The notes under the pieces were generated by a model, which had not been told where the DNA came from, ran no database searches, and saw only the letters and a list, made by a program, of their open reading frames with translations. The translations under genes were made by a program, and so were the position numbers. This document shows positions 1 through 6,531 of a stretch of DNA of 9,658 nucleotides, one piece after another. The stretch spans positions 1 through 9,658 of the forward strand of contig JALTEL010000172.1 of the NCBI GenBank assembly GCA_027073945.1. The letters run 5' to 3'. The stretch comes from Caldifarciminota bacterium (lineage in GTDB: Bacteria > WOR-3 > Hydrothermia > UBA1063 > CAJXJZ01). Each line of letters begins with the position of its first letter. The first letter of the stretch is position 1.

Positions 1-366
1 AAAAGCAAATCCGCCACCAACTATTATGATATTGTGTCCCTCAAATAAATCCACAGGATAGCCATTTCCAAGAGGGCCTCTTATACCTATTTCTTCACCT
101 ATTTCAAGTTGATGCAGGGCTGTGGTTACAAGACCCGCCTTATTCACGGTGAATTTAATTGCATCTCCTTCAGTTGGAGAACTCGCTATTCCAAATGGAG
201 CTTCGCCCTTACCGAAAACAGAGAGCTCGCAAAACTGTCCCGGAATATAGGACATCGTGCTTTCATCCTTAAATTTAAAACAAAAGCTTTTCAGGGAACG
301 GTCATCTGATTCAAAATAACTTCTAAGTAGAATTGCTAATTTTGGTGTGTATGGATTATGATTCAT
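1..366 (-). CDS. floxA: FAD/NAD(P)-binding reductase subunit, FloxA/HydG/AsrB family (partial, 3' end outside window)
   Basis: Flavoprotein of the ferredoxin-NADP reductase superfamily, expected to oxidise NADH or NADPH and pass electrons through its FAD to the iron-sulfur subunits. I translated this frame by hand: 122 residues from ATG at 366, open to the window edge. The FAD-binding barrel shows IPGQFCELSVFGKGEAP at 41-57 and PFGIASSPTEG at 57-67, the form usual in HydG/AsrB-type proteins. GIRGPLGNGYP is at 94-104. The NAD(P) domain begins with IIIVGGGFA at 113-121. Family members are about 270-290 residues, so more than half is missing. The absent part should include the C-terminal cysteine motif that binds a [2Fe-2S] cluster in this family. 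GGAGGT sits five bases ahead of the ATG, and the start overlaps the upstream gene by eleven bases. Nicotinamide preference cannot be judged from this fragment. Confidence 0.9.
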   Translation of the reverse strand, partial: MNHNPYTPKLAILLRSYFESDDRSLKSFCFKFKDESTMSYIPGQFCELSVFGKGEAPFGIASSPTEGDAIKFTVNKAGLVTTALHQLEIGEEIGIRGPLGNGYPVDLFEGHNIIIVGGGFAF

Positions 367-1345
367 TGCCGACCTCCATGCCTTTTAATGACAGAATAGC
401 CTCTCTTATATCAAAACCAGATGGACAAACATCAATACATCTTCCACAGCCAACACATCCAAATTCTCCGTAAGTTTCTGGATAATACGCAAACTTATGC
501 ATTATCCTGTTCCTAACCCTCCATGCAGGGTTTTGTCTTGGGTTATGCCCTGATGTTTCAAGGGAATAAACTAAAAACATGCAAGAATCCCATACCCGCT
601 CTCTATATCCCCAATTAGTTCTTTCAACATCCTCTATGTCAAAACAATAGCAGGTAGGACAATAAAAAGTGCACGCCCCGCAGTTTAAACACCTGAATGA
701 CATATCTTCCCAGATACTATCACCAAAAGCACTATACAATTTTTTACTTTCAATTTGAAGGTCGTATTTCTGTATTTTATTCTCCACAAGCCCCTTCGCT
801 TTTTTCATTTCAAGTAAATCCTGCTCGCTCGCATCTTCAAAATTCTTCCAGTCAATGGCATGCCTTCCTTTTTCTGTCAGGCCTTCTGCAAGATAATAAT
901 CACTTGCATCAAAAACAAAAATATCACCCAGTTTTTCAAAAGGACCGTAACCGAGTGAGGTACAAAAACAATGCTCATCAGGATTTACACATGCCGTTGT
1001 TACTATTAGCATTGAGTCTCTACGCTTTTTGTAATATGGGTCCTGCGGGTCTCTGAGAAAATTTCTGTCAACAGCATACAGAGCTTTTACATCACAGGGA
1101 AGTACCCCGAATATTACCCTCTTTTCTGTATCAAATACATCTTCCTGCTCAATATCCTTGCCTTTTTTGTGATAAATCAAAAGGATCTCTTCTGGTGGAA
1201 GCACTATATCCTTAACGGATTTTTCTGGTTTACCCATAAATAATACTGTATCCATTTGTTCTTTATATCCTTTCTCTTCTCTTAAATAAATTTTTCCCCA
1301 TCTTGAAAGAGCTTCAATTAATTCATCTTTTTTAATCTTTTTCAT
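356..1345 (-). CDS. 4Fe-4S dicluster subunit, HydB/AsrA family (FloxB/C type)
   Basis: Cytoplasmic electron-transfer subunit of the family that includes the beta subunit of sulfhydrogenase (HydB) and anaerobic sulfite reductase subunit A; it partners the FAD/NAD(P) subunit encoded next. The 329 residues show a family N-terminal domain with FGVLPCDVKAL around C84 and DRNFL. A conserved cysteine patch follows (C119, then HCFCTSLGYGP with C126 and C128). The first cluster is C219/C222/C225/C229, running into PTCYCFD (C232, C234); C255 stands alone. The second cluster is C297/C300/C303/C307 with CPSGFDIREA. GGGAGG precedes the ATG by about ten bases. The start overlaps the upstream stop by four bases, and the end overlaps the next gene by eleven. 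There is no signal peptide or membrane segment. The neighbouring HdrA and MvhD genes favour a Flox role over sulfhydrogenase or sulfite reductase, because no NiFe-hydrogenase or sirohaem subunit is seen in the window. Confidence 0.88.
   Translation of the reverse strand: MKKIKKDELIEALSRWGKIYLREEKGYKEQMDTVLFMGKPEKSVKDIVLPPEEILLIYHKKGKDIEQEDVFDTEKRVIFGVLPCDVKALYAVDRNFLRDPQDPYYKKRRDSMLIVTTACVNPDEHCFCTSLGYGPFEKLGDIFVFDASDYYLAEGLTEKGRHAIDWKNFEDASEQDLLEMKKAKGLVENKIQKYDLQIESKKLYSAFGDSIWEDMSFRCLNCGACTFYCPTCYCFDIEDVERTNWGYRERVWDSCMFLVYSLETSGHNPRQNPAWRVRNRIMHKFAYYPETYGEFGCVGCGRCIDVCPSGFDIREAILSLKGMEVGNES
372..377 (-). promoter_or_regulatory. Ribosome binding site of the FAD/NAD(P) reductase gene
   Basis: The minus strand reads GGAGGT inside the 3' end of the preceding gene, five bases before the ATG at 366. 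It confirms that the truncated reductase starts within its neighbour and overlaps it by eleven bases. Confidence 0.8.
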
Positions 1346-2277
1346 AGTATAAAATCCTCCCTGTCATTCTGTTTGAATTCACCCAGTGCAGGATTTTGCT
1401 GGGTTGTTAGACCAGCAATAAAATCGTAGGAATCTTTCATATCCTTTGTGATTTTTGCAGTGAAATAAGTAAGATTAATACCAGAAGGACATGCCCTCTC
1501 ACATGCACCACAGTTAGTGCACCTTCCCGCCATATGGAACATTCTTATCAAATGGAATGCTATAATATCGGTTATATCCCTTCCCGGCTCAACCCATACA
1601 GGATTATTAGAATCAACAAAACATGTTTCACAATAACACATTGGGCATGCATCTCTGCAGGCATAGCATCTTATGCAATTGAAGAATTCTTTCTCAAACA
1701 GCTCTTGACGCTTATCAAATGGCATATCTTCCACTGATTTTACTTCCTGATAATCGGAGAAAGTATTTATAGCATCTCCTTTCACTTTAATATCAGCAGT
1801 TTCCGCCACAGGTCTCTCACATGTCAGGCAGGAATTGGAAAGGATATTTTTTACATCTATAGTTTTATCGCCACCCTTACCGCTTATCTTAATTTTTCCT
1901 GTATCTTCTTCTATTGAAAGTATTTTTTCTCCATAAGCCTCTTCCAACTTTCGCATATCAACTATGCCTTTGCAAGGCAATCCAACAAGTATAATATCCT
2001 TTCTGTTAAGCTGGTTCTCAGCACACAACACATTAATGGCGCGCTCCTCACATCCCCTGACCATAACTGCTATTTTTTTGCCCTTTAATTTCTTCAAATA
2101 AGTTGCTATATTTAACATGTTAAAACGAGAATTGGAAAGGAAATCAATTTCATCCGGGTTTGTGGCAAAAAACGGAATGTTCTTATCGGGATAAGTCCTA
2201 TTTTTAAAGCCAAGTACCCCATCTATTTCTGCATTCTCAAGCATTCTCTTTAGTTTATCAACAATGCCTTTATCCAT
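1342..2277 (-). CDS. FrhB-like iron-sulfur protein with two ferredoxin-type clusters (FloxB/C type)
   Basis: Iron-sulfur subunit of the Flox module, likely relaying electrons between the NAD(P)H-binding subunit and the MvhD/HdrA side. From the preferred ATG it has 311 residues; residue numbers here follow the two-residue-longer GTG form. The N-terminal part (about 1-160) resembles the coenzyme F420 hydrogenase/dehydrogenase beta family: GKKIAVMVRGCEERAINVL at 68-86, LVGLPCKGIVDM around C104, and SCLTCERP at C152/C155. The C-terminal half carries C203/C206/C209/C213, then a dense CPMCYCETC run (C213, C216, C218, C221), and C255/C258/C261/C265. At least two [4Fe-4S] clusters are expected; the extra cysteines could hold another. 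Family members often bind FAD, but I cannot confirm a flavin site here. Its stop overlaps the next start as ATGA. Whether it should be called FloxB or FloxC is uncertain, so no symbol is given. Confidence 0.85.
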   Translation of the reverse strand: MDKGIVDKLKRMLENAEIDGVLGFKNRTYPDKNIPFFATNPDEIDFLSNSRFNMLNIATYLKKLKGKKIAVMVRGCEERAINVLCAENQLNRKDIILVGLPCKGIVDMRKLEEAYGEKILSIEEDTGKIKISGKGGDKTIDVKNILSNSCLTCERPVAETADIKVKGDAINTFSDYQEVKSVEDMPFDKRQELFEKEFFNCIRCYACRDACPMCYCETCFVDSNNPVWVEPGRDITDIIAFHLIRMFHMAGRCTNCGACERACPSGINLTYFTAKITKDMKDSYDFIAGLTTQQNPALGEFKQNDREDFIL

Positions 2278-2279
2278 AT

Positions 2280-2286
2280 TCACCTC
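2280..2286 (-). promoter_or_regulatory. Ribosome binding site that fixes the FrhB-like gene start
   Basis: The minus strand reads GAGGTGA, a strong anti-16S match overlapping the stop codon of the preceding mvhD-type gene. It sits at good spacing for the ATG at 2277. The alternative GTG at 2283 lies inside this motif and has no upstream site, so the ATG two codons later is the likelier start. Confidence 0.75.
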
Positions 2287-2702
2287 TTTTTCATTAAAAA
2301 CGGATGAACATTGTTTAATTTTTTTACCTCTTTAGTAACAAAATTGGCAACATCCGCAAATTTCTTCCCCTCTGATGCAGATACCCAAGAAAAATGTATT
2401 CTACCGGGAGCTACACCAACGTATTCTAACAGTGATTTTATAACATAAAATCTCCTTCTTGCAAATAAATTTCCTGTATTGTAATGACAATCACCCACAT
2501 GACAACCGGAAATCCACACGCCATCAATACCATCATGCAGAGCCTTTACCACAAATTGAGGATTAATCCTTCCAGAACACGGTACCCTTATCACTCTGAC
2601 ATTGGGAGGATATTGTATCCTTGATGTACCTGCAAGGTCGGCTCCTGCATAGGAACACCAGTTACAGAGAAATGCTAATATCTTGGGCTCTTTTATCTCC
2701 AT
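2280..2702 (-). CDS. MvhD/FloxD-like [2Fe-2S] electron-transfer subunit
   Basis: Minimal MvhD family protein of 140 residues, expected to bridge the NAD(P)H-oxidising Flox module and HdrA in the cytoplasm. It has the conserved cysteines C13 and C16 (CNWCSYAGADLAGTSRIQYP), C42 (PCSGR) and C67/C72 (GCHVGDCHY), and the SWVSASEG motif at 105-112. It ends just after the domain and has no extension, unlike its 255-residue paralogue upstream. The ATG directly follows the TAA of the double HdrA gene, with GGAGGT four bases ahead of it. The pairing of a large HdrA with a small MvhD recalls the BamE-BamF and QmoB arrangements. The three genes that follow mark this instead as the FloxD position of a Flox cluster. 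Confidence 0.93.
   Translation of the reverse strand: MEIKEPKILAFLCNWCSYAGADLAGTSRIQYPPNVRVIRVPCSGRINPQFVVKALHDGIDGVWISGCHVGDCHYNTGNLFARRRFYVIKSLLEYVGVAPGRIHFSWVSASEGKKFADVANFVTKEVKKLNNVHPFLMKKR
2629..2666 (-). repeat. Coding segment nearly identical to part of the other MvhD gene
   Basis: These 38 bases match positions 6449-6486 with a single mismatch (2655 versus 6475, a synonymous cysteine codon change). They encode the CNWCSYAGADLAG cysteine motif in both MvhD-like genes. The flanks diverge quickly on both sides. This is a paralogous segment, not a mobile repeat. Confidence 0.85.
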
Positions 2703-5700
2703 TTAAACCTCCGACAAGATCTTTTTTGCCATATCCAGGGTTTCTACCTTTCTCTGTTCGGAAATCAAACCAAATTCTGCATTAATTATCTCACTATTTG
2801 AGAATCCAAAAAGGTCAATAGCGCCTGGACGGCATGTAGCCGCACAAGCCCCGCAACCTTTGCATAAAACGGGATTAACCTCTGCTATCGTTTTTATCTT
2901 ACCCATCACCTTTTTTTCAACAAGAGAAACTGCAGCATAAGGACATACAGATGTGCACAAACCACATCCAATGCATTTTTGCTCATCAACGTGTGAAACC
3001 GTACCAGCAGTTAGTATATAATCCCTGGCAAGTATAATAGCTGCCCTCCCTGCTGCAGCTTTTGCCTGTGCAATAGCCTCATTGACAAACTTCGGTGAAT
3101 GTGCGAGCCCGGCAAGAAAAACTCCATCAGTGGCAAAATCAACCGGCCTTAATTTCATGTGTGCCTCAAGGAAAAAGCCGTCTTCATTAAGCGGCACCTT
3201 GAAAAGCTTTGCAATTTGCTCGTTATTCTCTTTATCCGGAACTATACCATTTGAAAGAACAAGATAATCGGGCTTAATCTGCAATTTTAACCGAAGAACA
3301 GCATCATAGACATTTATCGATATCCCACCATTCTCGTCCAGACTTACAGTAGGTTTGTTGTTTTCATCAAACCTGACAAAAACAACTCCAAGCTCTCTTG
3401 CTTTTGTATATAACCCTTCTCTAAATCCATATGTTCTTATATCTCTGTATAAAATAAAAGTTTGTATGCCTTTTTGAGCAAGGTCAATTGCATTTTTTAC
3501 TGCTCTTGAGCAGCAAATTCTTGAACACCATGGATGATTTTCGTCTCTTGAACCCACACACTGTATCATGACAACACTTTCCGTTCCTTTTATCTCATTA
3601 TTGGCAATCTTATTCTCTAATTCTCTCTGCAAAAGAATCCTTTTGCTCTTCCCATAGGAATACTCGGTGGGTACATACTCTTTTGCTCCTGTGGCGATAA
3701 TTACCGCACCATGCTCTATTGGTTTATCAATACCTTTTAAAAACGTTTTGTAATTTCCCACATAACCTTCAACTCTATCAATCTCTGCACCTTTTAAAAC
3801 CTTGATGTTCTCCTTATTTTCAATTTTTTTAACAAGTTCTTTAAGGTAATTCTGTACATCCTCTCCACCTGTTGTCTCAGTAATATTTCTGGCATTACCA
3901 CCTAATTTCTCGTCTCTTTCAATAATATACGTAGTATAACCCATATCAGAAAGCGAAAGTGCTGCATTCATACCTGTGATTCCACCACCTATAATAAGGG
4001 CATTCTTATTAACAGGGATCTTAAATTCCTTAAGAGGTTCAAGCAGCCTTGCTTTATAAACTGTCATCCTTACAAGGTCTTTTGCTTTAGAAGTGGCAAG
4101 ACCAAACAGATTCATATGAACCCAGGAATCCTGGTCCCTTATATTTGCCATTTCAAACAAATATCTGTTTAGACCAGCCTCTCTGATTGTTTCCTGAAAT
4201 AATGGCTCATGCGTCCTTGGTGTACAGGAAGCAACTATAACACGATTTAATTTGTATTTTTCAATGACAGCTTGCATTTTTTCCTGTGTATCCTGAGAAC
4301 AAGTGTACATATTATCTTCTGCATGAACAACTCCGGGCAAGGTTGATGCGTAATCAGTAACGGCTTTCACATCCAGATACCCGCCTATATTTATCCCGCA
4401 ATGGCATACAAACACTCCTATTCTTGGAGGTTCGTTGTTAACATTAATAACAGGAGGGTATATCTTTTCCCTTACTTCTTTTCCTCTTACCTCTTTCAAA
4501 TAGGCCATGGCTTCAGAAGCCGCACCGCTCGCTTCTGCCACTGTCTCTGGAATATCTTTGGGAGAAGCAAAAGCACCTGCCACAAAAATTCCCTCAACAT
4601 TCGTCTTTATAGGTTCGAATACACTGGTTTGTGCAAAATTATATTTATTCAACTTAACGCCAAATTTTTCAGCTACTTCCTTAATACCGGACGGTGAATC
4701 AAAACCGACAGAGAGAACAACAAGTTCAAATTTTTCTTTTATAAGCCTTCCATCTTCAGCCTCGTAGGCAATAATCAGGTTTCTATCTTTATCTTCTTTA
4801 AGGCTTGCAACCCTTGAACGTATCATGCGAACACCGTATTCTTTTTTAGCTCTGTTCACGTATTTATCAAAGTCTTTTCCAAAAGTCCTCAGGTCCATAT
4901 AAAACATAGTGCATTTTACACCACCTGTGTGTTCAGTGGCTATGACAGCTTCTTTAACAGCATACATACAGCAAACAGAAGAGCAGTAAGGGTTGCCCTT
5001 GCGCACTTCACGCGAGCCAACACATTGAATAAAGGCTATATTATCAGGTATTTTACTGTCTGACGGCCTTAAAACATGTCCCTGATAAGGACCGGATGCA
5101 GACAGGATTCTCTCAAATTCTATACTTGTTACAACATTGGGATATACTCCATAACCATACTCTGCCTTAATTTTGGGATTGAATTCGTCAAAGCCCGGAG
5201 AAAGAATAACAGCCCCAACATCTAATTCAATATCTTTTCCTTTGTCCTCGTAATCAATGGCATCTGCAAGACATATATTCTTGCAAAGACCACATCCCAC
5301 GCACTTGTCTTTATCTATGATATAAGCCAGGGGAACAGATTGCGGATATTGTATATATATTGCAGCTCTTTTTGAAAGTTTCTCATTGTAAGAATCAACA
5401 GCTTCAACAGGGCAATATTTGCTGCATAGGCCACAACCCGTGCATTTGTATGGGTCTATATATCTTGGTTTTTCCCTGATTGTTATTTTAAAAAGTCCAC
5501 CCTTGCCTTCCACACTTTTAATCTCTGCATTTGTGATAACTTCTATATTTCTGTGTCTTCCTGTTTCAACAAGCTTGGGAGATAGAATGCAAATTGAGCA
5601 ATCATTCGTAGGAAAAGTTTTGTCTAACTGAGACATGGTGCCACCAATGCCCGGTTTACTTTCAACAAGATAAACTTTGTATCCACTATTTGCAAGGTCA

Positions 5701-5762
5701 AGTGCGGACTGCATACCGGCTATCCCTCCCCCGACAATAAGAACAGAGCCTGCTTTGTTCAT
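2703..5762 (-). CDS. hdrA: Double-module HdrA-like flavoprotein (two FAD domains fused)
   Basis: Large cytoplasmic iron-sulfur flavoprotein of 1019 residues. Module 1 (1-430) begins directly with the FAD fold: LIVGGGIAG at 8-16 and DCSICILSPKLVE from 54. It has inserted clusters C107/110/113/117 and C154/157/160/164, then the C247...C260-SSV-CC motif (C264, C265). It has no HdrA N-terminal domain. That domain instead follows at about 445-575 (VCHCG at 452-456, C488, C513). Module 2 is a second FAD fold with IIGGGITGM at 590-598. It lacks the CSIC segment and the inserted ferredoxin, but keeps C734...C746-SRI-CC (C750, C751). The C-terminal ferredoxin has C930/933/936/940 and C967/970/973/977. 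Two FAD and about seven [4Fe-4S] clusters are predicted. The order resembles QmoA fused to the HdrA part of QmoB; BamE of class II benzoyl-CoA reductase is another large HdrA relative. The gene starts one base after the previous stop with AGGAG ahead of it, and its TAA abuts the next ATG. The family is certain; the exact electron path is inferred. Confidence 0.93.
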   Translation of the reverse strand: MNKAGSVLIVGGGIAGMQSALDLANSGYKVYLVESKPGIGGTMSQLDKTFPTNDCSICILSPKLVETGRHRNIEVITNAEIKSVEGKGGLFKITIREKPRYIDPYKCTGCGLCSKYCPVEAVDSYNEKLSKRAAIYIQYPQSVPLAYIIDKDKCVGCGLCKNICLADAIDYEDKGKDIELDVGAVILSPGFDEFNPKIKAEYGYGVYPNVVTSIEFERILSASGPYQGHVLRPSDSKIPDNIAFIQCVGSREVRKGNPYCSSVCCMYAVKEAVIATEHTGGVKCTMFYMDLRTFGKDFDKYVNRAKKEYGVRMIRSRVASLKEDKDRNLIIAYEAEDGRLIKEKFELVVLSVGFDSPSGIKEVAEKFGVKLNKYNFAQTSVFEPIKTNVEGIFVAGAFASPKDIPETVAEASGAASEAMAYLKEVRGKEVREKIYPPVINVNNEPPRIGVFVCHCGINIGGYLDVKAVTDYASTLPGVVHAEDNMYTCSQDTQEKMQAVIEKYKLNRVIVASCTPRTHEPLFQETIREAGLNRYLFEMANIRDQDSWVHMNLFGLATSKAKDLVRMTVYKARLLEPLKEFKIPVNKNALIIGGGITGMNAALSLSDMGYTTYIIERDEKLGGNARNITETTGGEDVQNYLKELVKKIENKENIKVLKGAEIDRVEGYVGNYKTFLKGIDKPIEHGAVIIATGAKEYVPTEYSYGKSKRILLQRELENKIANNEIKGTESVVMIQCVGSRDENHPWCSRICCSRAVKNAIDLAQKGIQTFILYRDIRTYGFREGLYTKARELGVVFVRFDENNKPTVSLDENGGISINVYDAVLRLKLQIKPDYLVLSNGIVPDKENNEQIAKLFKVPLNEDGFFLEAHMKLRPVDFATDGVFLAGLAHSPKFVNEAIAQAKAAAGRAAIILARDYILTAGTVSHVDEQKCIGCGLCTSVCPYAAVSLVEKKVMGKIKTIAEVNPVLCKGCGACAATCRPGAIDLFGFSNSEIINAEFGLISEQRKVETLDMAKKILSEV

Positions 5763-5763
5763 A

Positions 5764-6531
5764 TTAATCTCCTATCCATCTGTAATAAGGTTGTTTATTT
5801 TTAATTTCAACAATTTCAACTTTTCCTATTCTCACGAGGTCAACAAGCTGTGAGAGTAACTCTACACCCTCAATACCCGTTTCAGAGGATAACATGGTAA
5901 CCGTTTTGGGTTGTTTCTTTATTCTGTACCTTATGATATTCTTGTTATAAGTATCTTTTATGATCTGCGATAGATACCCCTGAAACTGCCCTTTTGTCAC
6001 ACTTTCCCCATAAGTATTGCCTTCCTGTTCCATTTTCCATTCCCTGCCAATCAGCCATCTCACTTTATCATCTTTAACGGTTGCAAGTGCACATTCAAGC
6101 CTTTCCTTTATTTCTTGACTTAGATTCAGGGGGCCAAGCTCTTTTATAGTTTTTGTAAACTTAGTAACAAGAGTTGCAAATCGCATCCCTTCTGCTGCAG
6201 ATACCCAATCAAGGAAAAGCCTTTTCTCTGAAATACCTGCCATTTTCACAATACTTATGGTGGCCAGTATTTTCTTCTCTGCTTGGTAGTTCCCAGATAT
6301 ATAATGACAATCTCCCGGATGACATCCCATAACCATAACGCCATCAGCTCCTTTTAAAAATGCCTCCACAACCCAGATAGGGTCGACTCTTCCAGAACAC
6401 ATAACCCTTATGATTCTTAAATATGGCGGATACTGTATTCTGGAAGTTCCTGCAAGGTCGGCTCCTGCATAGGAGCACCAGTTACACATAAATCCAACAA
6501 TATTGGGATTCCAGTTTTTTCCTTCAGTCAT
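5764..6531 (-). CDS. MvhD/FloxD-like [2Fe-2S] subunit with winged-helix-like C-terminal extension
   Basis: Electron-transfer subunit that in Mvh-Hdr and Flox-Hdr complexes hands electrons from the hydrogenase or NADH module to HdrA. Residues 1-140 are the MvhD domain. They contain CNWCSYAGADLAGTSRIQYP from C16, the MCSGR motif at C45, and GCHPGDCHY with C70 and C75; these five cysteines are the family's conserved set around a [2Fe-2S] cluster. The conserved DWVSAAEG motif is at 108-115. The remaining residues (about 150-255) are an addition not found in minimal MvhD. Residues 207-252 read like a small winged helix: a VTMLSSETGIEG helix-turn-helix pattern, a LVDLVRIGKVEIVE recognition-and-wing pattern, then PYYRWIG. 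The extension may be a docking or regulatory domain; nothing shows that it binds DNA. The start overlaps the hdrA stop by eight bases, with GGAGGAGG nine bases ahead of the ATG. The protein is about twice the size of the second MvhD in the operon. Confidence 0.9.
   Translation of the reverse strand: MTEGKNWNPNIVGFMCNWCSYAGADLAGTSRIQYPPYLRIIRVMCSGRVDPIWVVEAFLKGADGVMVMGCHPGDCHYISGNYQAEKKILATISIVKMAGISEKRLFLDWVSAAEGMRFATLVTKFTKTIKELGPLNLSQEIKERLECALATVKDDKVRWLIGREWKMEQEGNTYGESVTKGQFQGYLSQIIKDTYNKNIIRYRIKKQPKTVTMLSSETGIEGVELLSQLVDLVRIGKVEIVEIKNKQPYYRWIGD
6449..6486 (-). repeat. Second copy of the near-identical MvhD motif segment
   Basis: Partner of the segment at 2629-2666, with 37 of 38 bases identical and in the same reading frame, although the surrounding proteins are clearly diverged. 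Confidence 0.85.

Noticed and set aside
697..1056. A 119-residue open frame on the plus strand
   Set aside because: It lies wholly antisense to the HydB/AsrA-like gene, whose protein is clearly conserved, and its translation resembles no protein family. The other plus-strand frames in the window are rejected for the same reason.
1..1345. Sulfhydrogenase (HydBG) or anaerobic sulfite reductase (AsrAB)
   Set aside because: The two subunits belong to those families, but no NiFe-hydrogenase subunits or AsrC sirohaem protein are present in the window, while HdrA and MvhD genes are in the same operon.
2278..2283. GTG start at 2283 for the FrhB-like gene
   Set aside because: The GTG lies inside the GAGGTGA ribosome binding site that serves the ATG at 2277, so the later start is more likely; the difference is two residues.
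2280..5762. A BamE-BamF pair of a class II benzoyl-CoA reductase
   Set aside because: A large HdrA followed by a small MvhD fits, but no BamB, BamC, BamD or NuoEFG-like BamGHI genes are seen, and the following genes are of Flox type. It remains possible as an evolutionary relative.
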